64,000 nt of DNA, taken from the NCBI GenBank assembly GCA_008828725.1, contig MEHQ01003631.1, forward strand, positions 116,520-180,519. Reading direction: 5' to 3'. The position numbers and the translations under genes are program-made. This stretch comes from Saccharina japonica (lineage: Eukaryota > Sar > Phaeophyceae > Laminariales > Laminariaceae). The notes below the pieces were generated by a model. That model was not told where the DNA came from. It was given only the letters and a program-made list of their open reading frames with translations, and made no database searches. Below, piece by piece: positions 1-10,804 of the stretch. How positions within the stretch are numbered: position 1 is the stretch's first letter; each line of letters starts with the position of its first letter.

Positions 1-54
1 AACTACTTGGGATTAGTGTGGGGTCATTTTTCCAGTTCTGAATGGGTTAAGCAC
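1..54 (-). mobile_element. Truncated copy of an ~88-bp mini-MITE (family E)
   Basis: On the minus strand this reads from a TTAACCC-type end through the same central sequence as the copies at 27352, 39345, 42812 and 52989. Only the part inside the window is present. It lies in what would be the first intron of the minus-strand paralog. Confidence 0.6.
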
Positions 55-436
55 CTCGCTTGAGGGAAGCTATACTTTGCCATGGCATTTCCTACTATGC
101 TTTGATAACTTTGTATGGGAAATACTAGGAAGGCATGCAAGTCCAGCCGGACGAGTATTCCCATGGCATATAATTACTATATGCTACAGCTAGGAATTCG
201 ACCAATGTTTGCTTAGGGCGTGGCTGTTGTATGGAGATGTGGCAATGTTAACCAAACAATATTTGCAAAACTTCGCCTCCCGGAGGCAGCAAGTACTCGC
301 TCTATTCTATTGGGTCAGCTCGTAGGAGCGCTCCATTCCATGCGCAACCAAACGAGATCACACCCGATGTGACAACCCCGCCCCCCCCGTGTTCATACAC
401 TTGGACCTGTCAAAACCGATCAAAAGGAGTGCTCAC

Positions 437-497
437 CGCTCGAAAGATGAATGGACGTCAGCGTCACCAGCCCCAGAAGTACGTACCCGAATTTCAT
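437..497 (-). CDS. First exon (signal peptide) of a partial cysteine-module gene
   Basis: ATG at 497-495 opens a 20-codon exon beginning MKFGYVLLGL, with a hydrophobic core and small residues (SS) at the end. A GT donor follows at 436-435 (GGTGAGC), leaving phase 1. Sequence, length (61 nt) and phase are the same as exon 1 of the complete gene at 46022, with K for R at residue 2 and L for V near the end. The cysteine modules should lie to the left of position 1, outside the window. The product is inferred to be a secreted cysteine-rich protein. Whether this paralog is intact cannot be judged from here. Confidence 0.7.
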
Positions 498-676
498 GGT
501 TTCGTCTGAGTTTTTGCTGAAAGAGAGAGAAGACCTGCGCCGCGGGAGAGTGAAAGGGGGTGTTGGGTGTTGAGGACGTGTTCCTCCTCTTGAACTACGG
601 TTCAACCGCGCGCATGGGATGAACTTCGTAAGCTGCGCGACGCCACGCTACTCGTAGCTCGCCCAACCCGAGCAGG

Positions 677-683
677 TTTATAA
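677..683 (-). promoter_or_regulatory. TATA-like box of the left-edge paralog
   Basis: The minus strand reads TTATAAA about 180 bases upstream of the ATG at 497. In the homologous position upstream of the gene at 46022 the sequence is GCTTTGAACC, so this box is not conserved between the two copies. Confidence 0.35.
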
Positions 684-755
684 GCGAGGTAGTCGGCCCC
701 GCTTCAGCATGTATGTGGGTATATCTGGGAACACCAAGCTCTCATACAACGTGTG

Positions 756-1317
756 ATACTTCGATCGCGCGTATTTTCGGGTTTTACATGTATAGTCTAT
801 GCCATGAGGATTTACGCGCTATTTCGTTGTAAAATATCTGTAAAGGCTAAGGCAAGGCTTACTACATGCCGGAGAAATATATTTTAAATAAAGTCCATGG
901 AACCGGTTCGTCCGCAACACTATCTCGAAAAACAAGCGTGATTTCCCACGGTTACGCCTCACTGACTCTGTTGCATGCCTTTTTTTAATACCCATGGTCC
1001 GTCGGGAGACATTTTCCCCGCTAGAGCCACAGCCCTAGGGCCTCAACTGAAATAATGGCTTCGTCAAACTCAATTTTTCATGGCGGTCAGTATGATGCCA
1101 ACTACTAGGCAGTACGTGACCTTCGAGAAGATATTGCAAGCGACATTCGTGGCTGTGCTACTGCAGTAACGAAATCTGGGTTGTTGAACTTGAAGCAGAG
1201 CTCGTACAGAGGCAGCCAGAGATGACGAAATAAACATAAACACTGCCGACAACGAAAATGAGGCAACATTGATGCCGACTTTATTTGACGTTCAGCCGTA
1301 CCAGGGTATCTAGTAAA
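756..1317. other. No gene recognised
   Basis: AT-rich intergenic sequence with short GTAC-rich runs. No open frame, RNA gene or repeat family could be supported here. Confidence 0.5.
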
Positions 1318-1370
1318 TGTGATAAGACTGGGTGAGACACAGAGTATCCCCTTGCAGGTTTGTCTATTAA
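1318..1370 (+). repeat. 53-bp direct repeat, left copy
   Basis: Starts TGTGATAAGACTGGGTGAGA and is identical base for base to 3349-3401 in the same orientation. The pair encloses about 2 kb. Possible readings are very short terminal repeats of an unknown element, or duplication by recombination. Confidence 0.85.
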
Positions 1371-1375
1371 ATGCC

Positions 1376-1585
1376 TACAGCGGCAGTACAGAGGCAAGAC
1401 AGTACCTACTGCCGTGTAAAAAACGGCAGCATAGCGCCTACATACAGCAGTAGTGCAGCAGAGGCGAGACAGTATCTGCTGCCGTAAAAAAAAAAACGGC
1501 AGCATAACGCCTACAGCAGCATATATGGGCCCAATGTTGATGAGGGCCTACAGCAGCAGTACAGCAGAGGTAACACACAGTACCT
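1376..1585 (+). repeat. Minisatellite of hairpin-forming units
   Basis: About three diverged units of 60-75 bases built from CCTACAGCAGCAGTACAG followed by GACAGTA. Units 1 and 2 contain the inverted arms CTGCCGT and ACGGCAG separated by an A-rich loop of variable length. The array follows directly on the left 53-bp repeat. Confidence 0.6.
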
Positions 1586-3348
1586 ATACCGTAAATGAAT
1601 GAACCATCACTTTTTGCATGCGCGGATAAATCCGTGACGAAAAAAAATCGCGTACTTCATGGTCGAACGCTCCTCGCAAGTACAGCAGTGAGCACACGTG
1701 CGTACGTACAAACGGGGAGAGGCGTGAAAAAACCAGAGTAGATCGTTTTACCCGCGTGGGGTGCCTAACTAGGCTAACGGTATGCGTGCGTGATGTGCGC
1801 GGTTCGTTGAGCAGGCGAAGCTGTAAGGCTGTATGGCTATGCGGTGGGGACTCGTACGGCGAAGTCCCTTGCACGACGCAAAGTCGGGTGAGCGGCAGGT
1901 CAAACACGCTGCACGTACAACTTGAAGGTCAGGGTACGGCAAAGCTGTATGAAGTTCAGTACCCATACTGTAATCCAGTAGCCCGAATTGCATGCGCGAA
2001 AGGCCGCGGCGCAAAAACAAAAGTGCTGGGTTATTCAACAGCAGAAGTGACATGTGGCTGTAGCGTAGGGTGCAGCAGGGAAGGGCGTCAGTATCACGGC
2101 TCGTCGCGCTCATCAGAGAGATCTTGAGTGCATAAATGAAGCGCGGCTTCATTGCTAGACGAGCGAAGAGGGTTGTATACCCTGTTGGTCGAAGCTACGC
2201 AGTGACTCCCAACCGGGAGGTCTTGCACTGGTACATAGATGTATATGTACGAAGGAAAAGACGCCCAATATCCAAACGCAGTAGTACAGTAGTACAGACG
2301 AAAAAGCACCCAAAGAATAATCGCCTGTATTGAAGCTCCTATATAAACAGGCTGTACGTACGAGCAGATGCTTGCTTGTACGAGTACTCGCACCGGAAAA
2401 ATAATCGTGACAAAAAGTATCCCATCGAGAGCCGCCTGTCTTCGCTGGAAAAGGCAAAACAAAGCAGTCCAGCGTCCGATGCGCGGGCGCAGGGAGCCGA
2501 GGCGACAAGCCTGTCGCAGTGCCATCCAGAGCAGGGTCCAGAGCTCGGTACACGGACGTGCTCATCAGGGAGCTGAAACGACAAGCCTGTCGGAGCGCAG
2601 CTCTTGAAGTCCAAGAAGGCTCCGGCGAAGATCGGCCTGGCTCGATCTGCAAAATAAAATCTGCACGAGCCCCCAGTGGACCTCGGAGAGATGGAATGCT
2701 TCGTCACTAATTATCTTGGTCTTGAATCCAGTATGTACGCTGAGGTACGTAGGACGCTGGGCAAGCCAGGTGTATCGAAGGGCACGTACGGTGGCATGTC
2801 TGGCAGCAGAGCGCTGGGCAAGCCCAGATGTGCTGGGGACAGAGGCGATCTTGAGGCTGATACCGGCGGTCCGCAGAGCTGCACGAGGCAAGCTGGCGAG
2901 GCGCGGGCTGAAGAGCCTGCTGAAGGGCTTGCATCAGCATCTCGCGGGTTGCAGAGCAACCGGCGGAAAGCGGAGAAATCGAAGGGCCTGCCTTTCGATG
3001 TCCGGGATGCACTCGTACAGCCGTCTTGAGTCTCGAGGAGCTTCGCTCCGAGATGGAGCGTCTTCTGCACGAAGGCCGATGTTGTCGTTCTTGGCCAGCG
3101 TGCATGCGACGACCAGCAGGAGGCCCCTGCCGTTGCTCTGCTGTAGTGGTCGCCACTGGAGGGGGAAGAGGACCCACTCCATGTTGAGATGCCATCCGAG
3201 GAAGACAGGGGCAAGGCTCGATGGGATAAAAGATGCCACTTTTCCGTGTGTACTCGTACGCGAAACTCCACATGAAAAGAAAGAAACAAAACCCGAAAGG
3301 GTCGGACCAAAGAGCTAGAAGACTAGTCGCAATGCCAAAGACGCCACG
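1586..3348. other. Unassigned GC-rich region between the 53-bp repeats
   Basis: Several overlapping open frames of 100-230 codons run on both strands (for example 2716-3318 + and 2707-3405 -), which is expected from GC richness. None shows a recognisable motif. A CGACAAGCCTGTCG palindrome is repeated near 2505 and 2578, so local repetition is present. I do not call a gene here. Confidence 0.4.
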
Positions 3349-3401
3349 TGTGATAAGACTGGGTGAGACACAGAGTATCCCCTTGCAGGTTTGTCTATTA
3401 A
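3349..3401 (+). repeat. 53-bp direct repeat, right copy
   Basis: Identical to 1318-1370 and in the same orientation. Confidence 0.85.
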
Positions 3402-3900
3402 GCATCCTTGGTGTTACTCACTTTCCGTAGAGTCAAGCGTAGAAGAGAAGCAGCTTTTATTAAACCCCGAGCCAGATGACATCTGCTCGGGATGGGCTTC
3501 AAGTATGGCCCACAGATATTATAAATACCCCGAATACCGAATACGAATGCCATCCAAGTTATACGAAAACGGACCAATTACCTATGCAGAGGTAATTACC
3601 GGTCTTCCTAGCCCATACCATTACATAAACGTGCGTACGTATGATATATACGTACGGCTTACCTGTGGAACATTTTTATGATGACGCATAATATAACCAA
3701 GTCGAGCTTTGATACACTGGTGACCGACGCGGACCACGAACATTCCGAAGTGAGGACCAGGTCCACACTATTTTCAAGACAAAAATATTTCTGAAACACT
3801 GCTGTGCGCGACGGCGTCACACATTGGACGCGTGGTACCTGCTGCAAAAATGCCGGGGTGCGTACAGGCTTCCACCAAACTTTGCAATATTAAGTGACAG

Positions 3901-3932
<32 letters not shown>

Positions 3933-4547
3933 GCAATCCGCGACAAAAAATATCCTATCTTGGCTGAGTCTCGCGTCATATTTTCTCTCCAATTTCAGCA
4001 ACTACGTTCTAATAATTGAACGTGTCTTGTCATACAGGGCGAAGAAGTAAGTGTAAAACATAAAAATCCCAGTGAAAACCAGAAGTAGTTTTTTATATTC
4101 AAGTAAAGGAGTTCAATGCAAAATAATTTCGTTTATCGCGCGGTAGCCGAAATATATGTTTTTCCGCATGGGACCCATCACTCCTATTAAATAATTCACA
4201 TACGACAACATTTTCTTAGATATAAACGATGCTCTTCTGAGCTGCGGAGAGAGGCATCTTGCCCGCCATCTTCAACGACTACCGCCGTACGTATTGCTGT
4301 GTGTGTTCATCACGTTAAACCGTGGTTTCTGTTCTAGCCCGTACTTAGACATCGAGCAGACCCAGGAGTGTCCCAGGGTGTGTCCGTGCCTACTTTTCAA
4401 TGCTAGATTTTTATAGATACACAACAAGCTCTGTGGCCACAAACCTACGACATAGCGGAGGAACTACATTGTTGAAGCGGGGAAGGCCAACATAAACAAA
4501 TCCAAAACAAATCCAAAACAAATCCGAAACAACCCGCCAAAGGAGAT
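3402..4547. other. No gene recognised; contains a (CAG)n tract at 3908-3935
   Basis: A nine- to ten-unit CAG run is the only simple repeat. The rest is AT-leaning sequence with no supported feature. Confidence 0.5.
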
Positions 4548-4961
4548 GTGGCAGGCATTACAAACCAAAGGAATGGACAACAAGCAACCGAAGCGCAAAA
4601 AAACAAGCACCATTCAGATAGCGGCAGCAGTTTTTGTGGTGCGAGTATAGCACGAACAGGTTCTACCTTGCCACCCTGTCTGCCGTTTCCTACCTGCTTT
4701 CGTCAACTGTGGCAGACCCCGTATATATGGTGTATAGGGAATGAGTCAGGCAATACAAGGTACAAAACATACACAGATAAATCGGGGGCTCATAATCCAC
4801 CCAGAGGCACGCTTCAAGACTTTTTTCACAAGCAAAAATACAAGACGTTGAAGAAATTTGACAGCAAACCGCAATGGAAGAAAGCCACTGGTACCGAAAC
4901 ATTTCATGGAAATAAAGCCAGTTGTTTTGTATCGACTCATCCCATCGTTTTATTCACTTGA
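4548..4961 (+). CDS. Hypothetical open frame, doubtful
   Basis: A 137-codon open frame rich in N, Q, K, S and T, ending TAA near 4961. I recognise no domain, signal peptide or membrane segment. Its composition is less biased than the shadow frames around it, which is the only reason to list it. It could equally be non-coding. Confidence 0.2.
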   Translation: MAGITNQRNGQQATEAQKNKHHSDSGSSFCGASIARTGSTLPPCLPFPTCFRQLWQTPYIWCIGNESGNTRYKTYTDKSGAHNPPRGTLQDFFHKQKYKTLKKFDSKPQWKKATGTETFHGNKASCFVSTHPIVLFT

Positions 4962-5997
4962 TTACAGTATTGGATCCTTTTTTTCTGACCGGTAGCGAGC
5001 TTCTCACAAGTGAGTAACTACAGGTTGGAATGGAAATTTTGGTCGTATATTGGTTTAGGATTACCTCCTACACTATAATCAGTATATTACAATGTTGATC
5101 GGGCCGGGCAAACTGAACAACCTTAACCTTCTTCGAAGTCATGACTCGGGGGTGAGATATTGAGCTCCTATTGTGAGGAGCCCAGACAATAATTAACCGC
5201 CACCCCTGTAAGGTGGCACTGTTCTGAATGATGTACCCAGCAAAGTCACTACGGCTGTCAGTAGATATCATTTTGGTCCCAACGTTGTGCACGGCGGGCG
5301 TAAACGATCTTCCCCTGCTACTGCACAGCAGTATTTTCTGTCGACATTTCCCCGACGTCTGCTTCTGAAGCTCCCAGCTGACTGCTCTGCCGGCCGCCCT
5401 CTACGTCTGTAAACAAACTCCTGTCTGATTCCCGTCGTTAGGCTCTAGCGAAAGCCACGCGCACCCACCGCCGCGCGGTTGTTTCCGTGCAGCTAAGGAT
5501 GGTTGCTACTCGTACGAACGCTTTGTTTGGCCTGTTTCAATATGCACACGGTGGTTGCCGCATGGTGCACTTCTAGCGAGGGATCAAACCACAAAAAAAC
5601 CACGCGATGTCCAGTCTGACTCACGCGCCGCGGACACCAAAAACATTGCCTAGCGCAGCAACTCGCAGCTAGCTGTGGTCTCGACTACTGCTGTGGAAGG
5701 AGAAATCCGACCGGAAACACCATCCATCCCGATCTTTTCACCCTCGCCTCGGGTGACGTGAGAAAACACGATCGCCCATCAGGCAAAGATGAAAACTATA
5801 CACAAGAAAAATCCAGGATATGCCGATATTTTGAGATTGTTTACACTGAAATGCCATCAAAATCTCCCCCCATACACCCCCCTTCCTATTGAAAGTGTCT
5901 GGTATTTATTGAAAAACGTCACCTGGTGAGGATTGTTTTGGAGAGGATGCAGCTTGGTTGTGGACTAGGGGGGGGCGGGAGGGGGGGTGGGCAGATC
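4962..5997. other. No gene recognised
   Basis: Intergenic sequence. A short inverted repeat around an AGCTCCTATTGTGAGGAGCC core near 5161-5180 recalls the interior of the MITE family B copies, but no terminal repeats could be found. Confidence 0.4.
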
Positions 5998-6000
5998 CTC

Positions 6001-6310
6001 CATGATATTCTGGGTTGCACAAAAGCAGTGCATTCTGGCAGATTCTTACCTGCCGACCTGCAATAAAGGGGTATATATACGTGTACATACCTATAGAAAG
6101 ATTAAAATATTGAACAACCGTATTATGCAGATTCGAATGCGATCTACACCATCAGTTGTACGCGTAGAAGTTGCACACTATTCTGCGTTGCACAGAAGTG
6201 CATTCTGGCAGATTCATTTAGGTGCCGATCTGCAATAATGGGATATTTATGACGTGAGAAATTGAACAACCGTATGATACGCAGATTTGGATCCGATCTA
6301 CCAGGTACAA
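6001..6310 (+). repeat. Two tandem ~175-bp units of a dispersed repeat
   Basis: Unit 1 (about 6001-6160) and unit 2 (about 6178-6310) share the order: TTGCACA, AGTGCATTCTGGCAGATTC, a CTGCAATAA segment, TTGAACAACCGTAT, GCAGATT and CGATCTAC. A single inverted relative occurs at about 43720-43860. Confidence 0.65.
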
Positions 6311-6513
6311 CAGCTATAATTAGTAGATCGTATATGTATCGTACCAGGTACAGATAGTATGCGTATAATAGGATCTCCAGTTCCCATTCGAACGGATAGT
6401 TGTCGTATTCTAAGAAAATGCGTATGCAGGGTGGAGCGCCTGTGATCCGAGCAGACGCGAATTGTGGTACGCATAATCTCAACTCTTAGCTGTTATTTAC
6501 ATGTAGTGGGCAG

Positions 6514-7034
6514 CAGGGCATTAATTAGGTGTTGCGCTGTTGCGCTGGCGCAACATTTGGTCAAAATAACCGTTTTGCGCAACAGTCGCCGCGAGGCTGG
6601 TTGCGCGCAGCGCAACACGCGTTTTTGGGCGCGCAACTTTTTTCGCCGCAGGCAATTTTTTTTGTTGCGCGTTTTTTTCTCGCCGGAGGCGAGAAAAATT
6701 TTTGGGGGTCTTTTTTTCTTGATAATTAGTCGTAATTGAACATATTTTAGGCCCCTTGCCCTATTCGGCATGGACGAAAACAAAAATTAGGCGCTTTTTG
6801 CTATTCGCCGTAGCCAAAAGTAAATTAAATGGCATTTTACTTAGTTTTGAGGCGCATATTCGCGCATAGATCGCAATTTTTTCGCCTCCGGCGGCCCTCC
6901 GGGGGCCCCTGCGGGGGGCTTGCGCGTCTGCGGCGCGCAACACGCGCCACCGGCGTGTTGCGCTGCGCGCAACACTTATTGAGTCGCCTGTTGCGCTGCG
7001 CGCAACAGACGCCGAACCACTAATTAATGCCCTG
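6514..7034. mobile_element. hAT-type non-autonomous DNA transposon (MITE)
   Basis: The element is 521 bp with perfect 15-bp terminal inverted repeats: CAGGGCATTAATTAG at 6514-6528 and its complement ending at 7034. It is flanked by identical 8-bp direct repeats GTGGGCAG at 6506-6513 and 7035-7042. Ends starting CAGGG plus 8-bp target duplications are the known signature of the hAT superfamily. The interior has no transposase frame and is packed with TTGCGC/GCGCAA palindromes and a CTCGCC-GGAGGCGAG hairpin near 6669-6694. Perfect ends and target duplication suggest a fairly recent insertion. Confidence 0.88.
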
Positions 7035-7169
7035 GTGGGCAGGTGTCTGTCGTGGTTCCCGGCCGAATTGTGTGTGTATATTTTGTAACGGTTACGGTTT
7101 CTCGGATCTCCCCTCGCTCTATTAATAGATCTTCGGCACCTTTGTGTGACCACGGACTCTATTGTTTCG

Positions 7170-7202
7170 AGAGAACAACAACAACAGCAACAACAACAAA
7201 AA
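7170..7202 (+). repeat. Short imperfect (CAA)n tract
   Basis: Follows a TGTGACCACGGACT motif (about 7146-7159), which also precedes the long (CAA)n array at 17146. This suggests the triplet arrays travel with a repeat family. Confidence 0.6.
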
Positions 7203-7229
7203 CGTCACGTCATTAAAGGCGGGGCGTTT

Positions 7230-7440
7230 ATAGTCACAAGTTGAGGTCGCCGACCCGACTTGTCATTTTATGGGAGCCCGTCATGCTACGTGGAGAGCAT
7301 GGCCTTCGCTGCTCCCACACGCATCCCACTCTGTCCGCTTGACGCTCCAAGCACCCTCTTGCAGTTCCCTCGTGACAATTGTCAATTCCTCTTCGAGTTC
7401 CGCACAAAAGCTTATTTATCTGTACATTGTACATTTATTT
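7230..7440 (+). repeat. Dispersed repeat H
   Basis: Aligns in inverse orientation with 42590-42775. Shared blocks are a GGCGGGGCGTTTA-like start, ATGGGAGCCCGTCATG, CCCACTCTGTC and a CAATTGTCAATTCCTC segment. Confidence 0.55.
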
Positions 7441-7639
7441 ACAAGTTTCAATAAATATCAGACTCTTAACCATCCCGTCGTTCGTGCATGTTCGGTTCTT
7501 TCTTTGGTCTGTCTGTCTGTCTGTCTGCTGTGTGTGTTGTTTCCTTTGATCGTTCTACCCAACTTCCTCAGAACGCGCAGACCGCCTGTCCTCATTCATA
7601 ATCCGAGAGAGATACGTGCAAATTTTGTGGTCACGGACT

Positions 7640-8560
7640 GCGAGACAGGGAAAAAAACGAAACAAAAACAACAGGAAGTTAAAACAAGTGACATGCCAAC
7701 GTACCGGGTACGACAACACAACGACACAAGCCATGCTATAACATACAATACTATAATATACAAGGGGACATCGCCGTCGGCCCAGGCCGCCGGCGAAGCC
7801 CCCCAGCGGCGAAGCCAACGAAGGAGGAATGAGGCGCATAATGCAACAGGCAGTTTACGATGCCAAGGGACCGAGAGGATATATATGCATACATACATGC
7901 ACACCATATAAACGATAAACTTATGATACGTACATAAATTACCACACACATGACGGCGGGGCGTATAAGGCATACGGAAAGGAAGCACGAGACACGAAAC
8001 TTTTCATCCTCACACAAACTCCATCATAAGTGGATAAACTTTAAACGAACTTGGATAGAAAATTTCAAAAATTCATCACGGCGGGCAGCGGCGGGGGAAA
8101 AAAAATATAATTCATCACGCGGCGGGGGGTAAGAGTACGCAGCGCGAGGCACGAGCGTCGAGAACTCAGGTTTTCCTGAGGTATGAAAATGGCCCGAGCT
8201 TCGAGAACTGACGTTTTGCTGAGCTCAGACAATTATAAGAATATGGTATAGAAAAAACAGAAAAATACGAACAAGACAATACGTATGTACGTAAAAACAA
8301 AATCCTGAAATGACACATAATACAAACGACGCAAGCGGAGCAGGAGCGCTGTATTAAATAAAAATGATACGTGCCCAAGAGGCTCACAACTACTGCTGCT
8401 GTTACATGCGCAAAGCGACACAAAAAAAGGAGGAATATACCAGCATCAGCATATGACGGTGGTGGGGGAAAAAGGGAACAAAGAGAGAAACAAGGCCAAA
8501 CGCAAGAAAGAAGAGAGAAGAGGCCCGCCTCGAAGCGTTTAGGAACATTCTACAGGTGGT
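7640..8560 (+). repeat. Dispersed repeat D
   Basis: Shares blocks with 44180-44560 (same strand) and 59250-59650 (inverse): CAACGTACCGG, ACAAGCCAT, ATCCTGAAATGACA, CGACGCAAGCGGAGC, ATACGTGCCCAAGA and AATATACCAGCAT. No coding frame is conserved between copies. The TGTC run at 7506-7530 precedes it. Confidence 0.55.
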
Positions 8561-8696
8561 GCGGACCTTTCCTGACACCCCGAAACCGCAGTGTGGGCCC
8601 ATCCCACTGGTGCACCCTGCTTCTATCCACAAGGTGCAGAAATACAATTAGCGCTCTGCAGGAGCCGCCGGGCCCGCCAGGCACCCTGATCCCTTC

Positions 8697-8738
8697 CGTA
8701 TATATATATATATATATTTATATAATATATATATGTAT
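8697..8738. repeat. (TA)n microsatellite
   Basis: Alternating TA interrupted by TTTATAATA. Confidence 0.9.
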
Positions 8739-8825
8739 ATCCAACACAGAGCGTTTTCCACAGCCACGAAAAAGCTAGAGAGGCGCCCCCAGACACGCCA
8801 AAAGCAAAACAAAAAAGCAAAAAAA

Positions 8826-8916
8826 AAGTCGAAGGGAGATGGAGTCGAACCCAGGTACGTATGTATTTTATATGGCCCGTACGCGTTGTTATATAGAGTA
8901 CTGCCCCGACTCGAAC
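8826..8916 (-). other. Two tRNA B-box-like motifs with an oligo-T terminator
   Basis: The minus strand carries GGGTTCGAGTC near 8908-8898 and GGGTTCGACTCC near 8851-8840, then a run of T complementary to A-rich 8818-8828. This is the layout of a pol III promoter remnant or a tRNA-derived SINE. No complete cloverleaf could be folded, so it is not called a tRNA. Confidence 0.35.
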
Positions 8917-8974
8917 CCAATAGTTTTCCTGGAAATGGGTTCGTCTAGAAGCCGTTACGAGTAGTAATACACCA

Positions 8975-9260
8975 TCAAATGGGTTCCCGTCTATGCTACG
9001 AAACCGATCCGGGGACCATGCCACACCTTCTACCATCTCCTTCCTACCCTCATCGATAGCGGCGTCAAGTGTCGGTACTACCGCTACCGCGCTCCCCCCC
9101 ACTGAACAACTCAACGAGAAACCAACAAACCCGATAAAAAAATACAATAGATGACAAGGGCATATCTAATACCTTGCCACACGATCTACCATTAGTTTCG
9201 TGTCTGCATTGAATAATTCGTCGACAGCTGTATCAGTGCGGTTGCCCCCCCCCCTCCCCT
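8975..9260. repeat. Dispersed repeat S
   Basis: Aligns with 44597-45165 in the same orientation: ACGAAACCGATCCGGGGACC, CTTGCCACACGATCTACCAT and TCGTCGACAGCTGTA blocks, ending in a C run. The other copy carries about 300 extra bases including repeat R. On the minus strand of the second copy a GGTTCGAC B-box-like motif follows GTGTGGCAAGGTATC, so a SINE origin is possible. Confidence 0.5.
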
Positions 9261-9385
9261 TATCACCTATCCTGGCGTCCTCAGCTACGTGCCGTAGCCA
9301 GCTCCTCTCCACCTTGCCCCTGTGCCATCTCGCCATGGAACGGTTCGTAGCGTCGACGACCCCCCGATTCCACTTCCCACTCTTC

Positions 9386-10366
9386 TCACCCGTTCTCGCC
9401 CAAAACAACGCCCCTGCTCCGAGCAGCAAAGGGTAGTTTTCCGTGGACCCCTCGGTGACTTGAAAAACCTTTGAGGTCGTCTGCTAGACATTGGGCCCAG
9501 TTCGTGTTTTGGTTGGCCAGGTTCCGGGTTTCCCCATCAGGCATCGTCCCAAACACCAACCGACGGGTCAGCCGCGCATTGGTCAGCCGATGTACCCCCC
9601 CCCCCGCTAAGAAGATGCGTGGTTTGCGGACAGTCGTCTCAATGCTCTCGCATTGTGCCTTCTTGAGAGCCTTGGCGTACGACATGAGGTGGTCGGTGCG
9701 TTGTCGGCGCTGGAAACCAATGATTCGTAGCAGGAGGTTGTGGTGTACCGTTTGGAGCTGAACGAAGTGCTCCAGGCCAAGGGTCCACGTCACACATCCG
9801 TGCAGCAGTGTGTCCATCACCTCGGTCTTTAGCATGCGCACCTTTAGAGTGAACGGGGCATCCTCCATACCGTACAGCTTCCGCTTGAACAGATTGTAGC
9901 ATGCCCTGAAGAGTCGTGTCCGTTGTTAGATGTCTGCAAAGTCTCGACGCTGGTGGCGACAAGATTGCCCAGGCACAAACACTGCATCTTCTGTCTATAC
10001 CTCTGGCGCGCTGCTTCGATGACAAGCGCGAGGTCCGGGGTGCCTGGTTTGGTGTCCGCAGCAGCGTATTGCCCCCTTTCGTTTCGGATACCGTGATGCC
10101 TACTGCTTCGAAACGGTCTCAATGACGGCCATCATCTTCGCAAGCCCTTCCGCCGACGTAGGCACAATGCCGGCATCGTCCCCATACTGCCCTCCGTACA
10201 CGTGCTAGTGGATCAATCTCCACCCCGTCCTCCCCGAGGTCCTCCTCGAGGTGAACCAAGTTCATCCAGATGTCTGGGTCCTCATGGGAGTCTACCAGCA
10301 CGGCCTGTATCACAGAAGCGAAAACGACGCATTGAACAGAAGCGGTGACAGCACACATCCTTGCTG
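9386..10366 (-). pseudogene. 5'-truncated LINE (non-LTR retrotransposon) reverse transcriptase relic
   Basis: Read from 10366 downward, the conserved reverse-transcriptase order appears in shifted frames. QGCVLSPLLFN lies at 10363-10331, then a DPDI...VHLEEDLGEDGVE block, then the catalytic YGDD at 10186-10175 followed by AGIVP and SAEGLAKMM. Next come a thumb/C-terminal region with VRMLKTEVMDTLLHGCVTWTL and an HHNLLLRIIGFQRRQRTDH stretch at about 9850-9680, then a DL..F tail. The family is the LINE reverse transcriptase common in algae, oomycetes and animals. Upstream fingers and endonuclease are missing, since the match starts at QGC, and at least three frame changes are needed. It is a dead, 5'-truncated copy. 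Confidence 0.85.
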
Positions 10367-10804
10367 TGTGAACTAGTATTATTTGTTTGTCTACTGTTTT
10401 TACGCTCTATCATCGATAGTGAGAGCTGTGCGTGGCCGATTTCTACAAATCCGCGGGCTACTGTGTTTGGTTGCTCAGAAACACAACAATAAGACCCATC
10501 GTATATTAGAAGTTCCTCATGCTTGATAGGGATTATTGTAGTGGCATATGGGATATCTATGTATTATCCGAGCCGCTCGATGTCACTCAATGTTCGGGCT
10601 GAGTCAGCTCAACAGCTCGAGAGCAAAGATATATACACTTTCCGTGTTACTGCTGTCTTCAGCCACCCCGACGCCCTCCTCTGCCAACTGCGTGTACACC
10701 TTTAGAGATCAATCAACACACTAGTGAGTCCGGTAGTTTATATTGACGAGTAGGGCGGGCTATCCCAGAGGGGACTGCCGGAGGGGAGCAGGTTGCGCGA
10801 GCCC
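10367..10804. other. No gene recognised
   Basis: Intergenic sequence between the LINE relic and the next open frame. Confidence 0.4.

Larger units (their letters stand above)
1..755 (-). repeat. Inverted paralogous copy of the 5' region of the cysteine-module gene
   Basis: The reverse complement aligns with about 45745-46760: upstream region, signal-peptide exon and the first part of intron 1. Matching landmarks include the CTTCGCCTCCCGGAGGC stretch near 275-292 (complement near 46245-46265) and the region around 60-240 against 46560-46720. The 245-bp MITE present in intron 1 of the other copy is absent here. The two copies therefore arose by inverted duplication before that insertion, or the MITE was lost from this one. 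Confidence 0.8.
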
